From Phycisphaerales bacterium (GTDB lineage Bacteria; Planctomycetota; Phycisphaerae; UBA1845), in the NCBI GenBank assembly GCA_020639095.1, contig JACKHH010000039.1, positions 1-15,183 of the forward strand: DNA of 15,183 nucleotides. The letters are read 5' to 3'. Under the pieces are notes generated by a model. It did not search any database, was not told the DNA's origin, and saw only the letters and a program-made list of their open reading frames with translations. The position numbers and the translations under genes are program-made. Below, piece after piece: positions 15,036-15,183 of the stretch (position 1 is its first letter; each line of letters begins with the position of its first letter).

Positions 15036-15061
15036 TCCGCTCCCTGACAGTCGCGGCTCGG
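15036..15061. repeat. 26-bp dispersed repeat (family F), copy 2
   Basis: Matches 5045-5070 at 25 of 26 positions in the same orientation, about 10 kb away. It lies 49 bp upstream of the polA start, between genes. Confidence 0.7.
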
Positions 15062-15090
15062 ATTGGGCAATACTCACACCAAGCAATCAA

Positions 15091-15142
15091 CTCTCTCACC
15101 CTTCACTTTCTCACCTTCTCACTTTCTCACTTTCTCACTTTC
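15091..15142. repeat. Degenerate tandem array of TCTCACTTT
   Basis: About six copies of an 8-9 bp unit (CTCACTTT with variants CTCACCC and CTCACCTT) run from 15091 to 15142. A stray TTCTCACTTT lies at 15005-15014, close to the polA start. The array reaches the stop codon of the partial gene at the window edge. Confidence 0.65.
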
Positions 15143-15183
15143 AGTATGCCCGCACGATGCGTACGTCGGGGTAGTAGTATTGG
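15141..15183 (-). CDS. C-terminal end of an unidentified gene (partial)
   Basis: The minus strand entering from the right edge is open and reads QYYYPDVRIVRAY before TGA at 15141-15143. The composition looks protein-like, and the position upstream of polA on the same strand is reasonable. Thirteen residues are too few to name a family, and the frame could be chance. Confidence 0.35.
   Translation of the reverse strand, partial: QYYYPDVRIVRAY

Overview
The window looks like chromosomal DNA of a GC-rich, Gram-negative-type bacterium. The gene content (heptosyltransferase-type GT9 enzyme, membrane GT-C enzyme with TPRs, COG2401 ABC-GNAT fusion, YgfK-like protein) and the abundant paired palindromes remind me of Planctomycetota, perhaps the Phycisphaerae side. 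That placement is inference from style, not a database match. I see no rRNA, tRNA, CRISPR array, transposase or phage structural gene. Eleven protein genes are supported, plus the last codons of a twelfth at the right edge.

Layout. Positions 1-313 are a leader holding a duplicated 11-bp motif. 314-2383 (+) is a YgfK-like iron-sulfur oxidoreductase lacking the NADPH/FAD module of YgfK. 2380-2523 is a paired palindromic repeat. 2534-2761 (-) is a small membrane protein. 2975-4360 (-) is a soluble ABC ATPase fused to a GNAT acetyltransferase. 4616-4969 (+) is a probable two-helix membrane protein. 5242-5889 (+) is a 2OG-Fe(II) oxygenase and 6084-7271 (+) a GT9 glycosyltransferase, with a 78-bp paired repeat between them. 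7506-8645 (+) is AsnA-type asparagine synthetase. It converges on 8715-9251 (-), a DUF1801-like protein, which follows 9314-9982 (-), a self-cleaving XRE/S24 repressor. 9983-10303 is a divergent intergenic region with a second 145-bp paired repeat. 10304-12217 (+) is a membrane glycosyltransferase with C-terminal TPRs, convergent with polA at 12279-14987 (-). 14988-15140 holds repeats, and the end of another minus-strand gene lies at 15141-15183.

Functional view. Three genes fit cell-envelope glycan work (GT9, GT-C/TPR and possibly the 2OG oxygenase). AsnA and PolA are housekeeping. The YgfK-like protein is an electron-transfer or redox enzyme of unproven substrate. The ABC-GNAT fusion belongs to a family without an established function.

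The most unusual layer is the repeats. At least four families have the build of REP doublets (REPINs): a short tetranucleotide, a GC-rich hairpin, and an inverted copy nearby. In two families the tetranucleotide is GTAG. The TAG inside it is used as the stop codon of the YgfK-like gene and of both convergent genes (GT-C/TPR and polA). A similar GTAG-led palindrome ends the repressor gene. A further doublet lies in frame inside the YgfK-like gene, where its missing domain would be.
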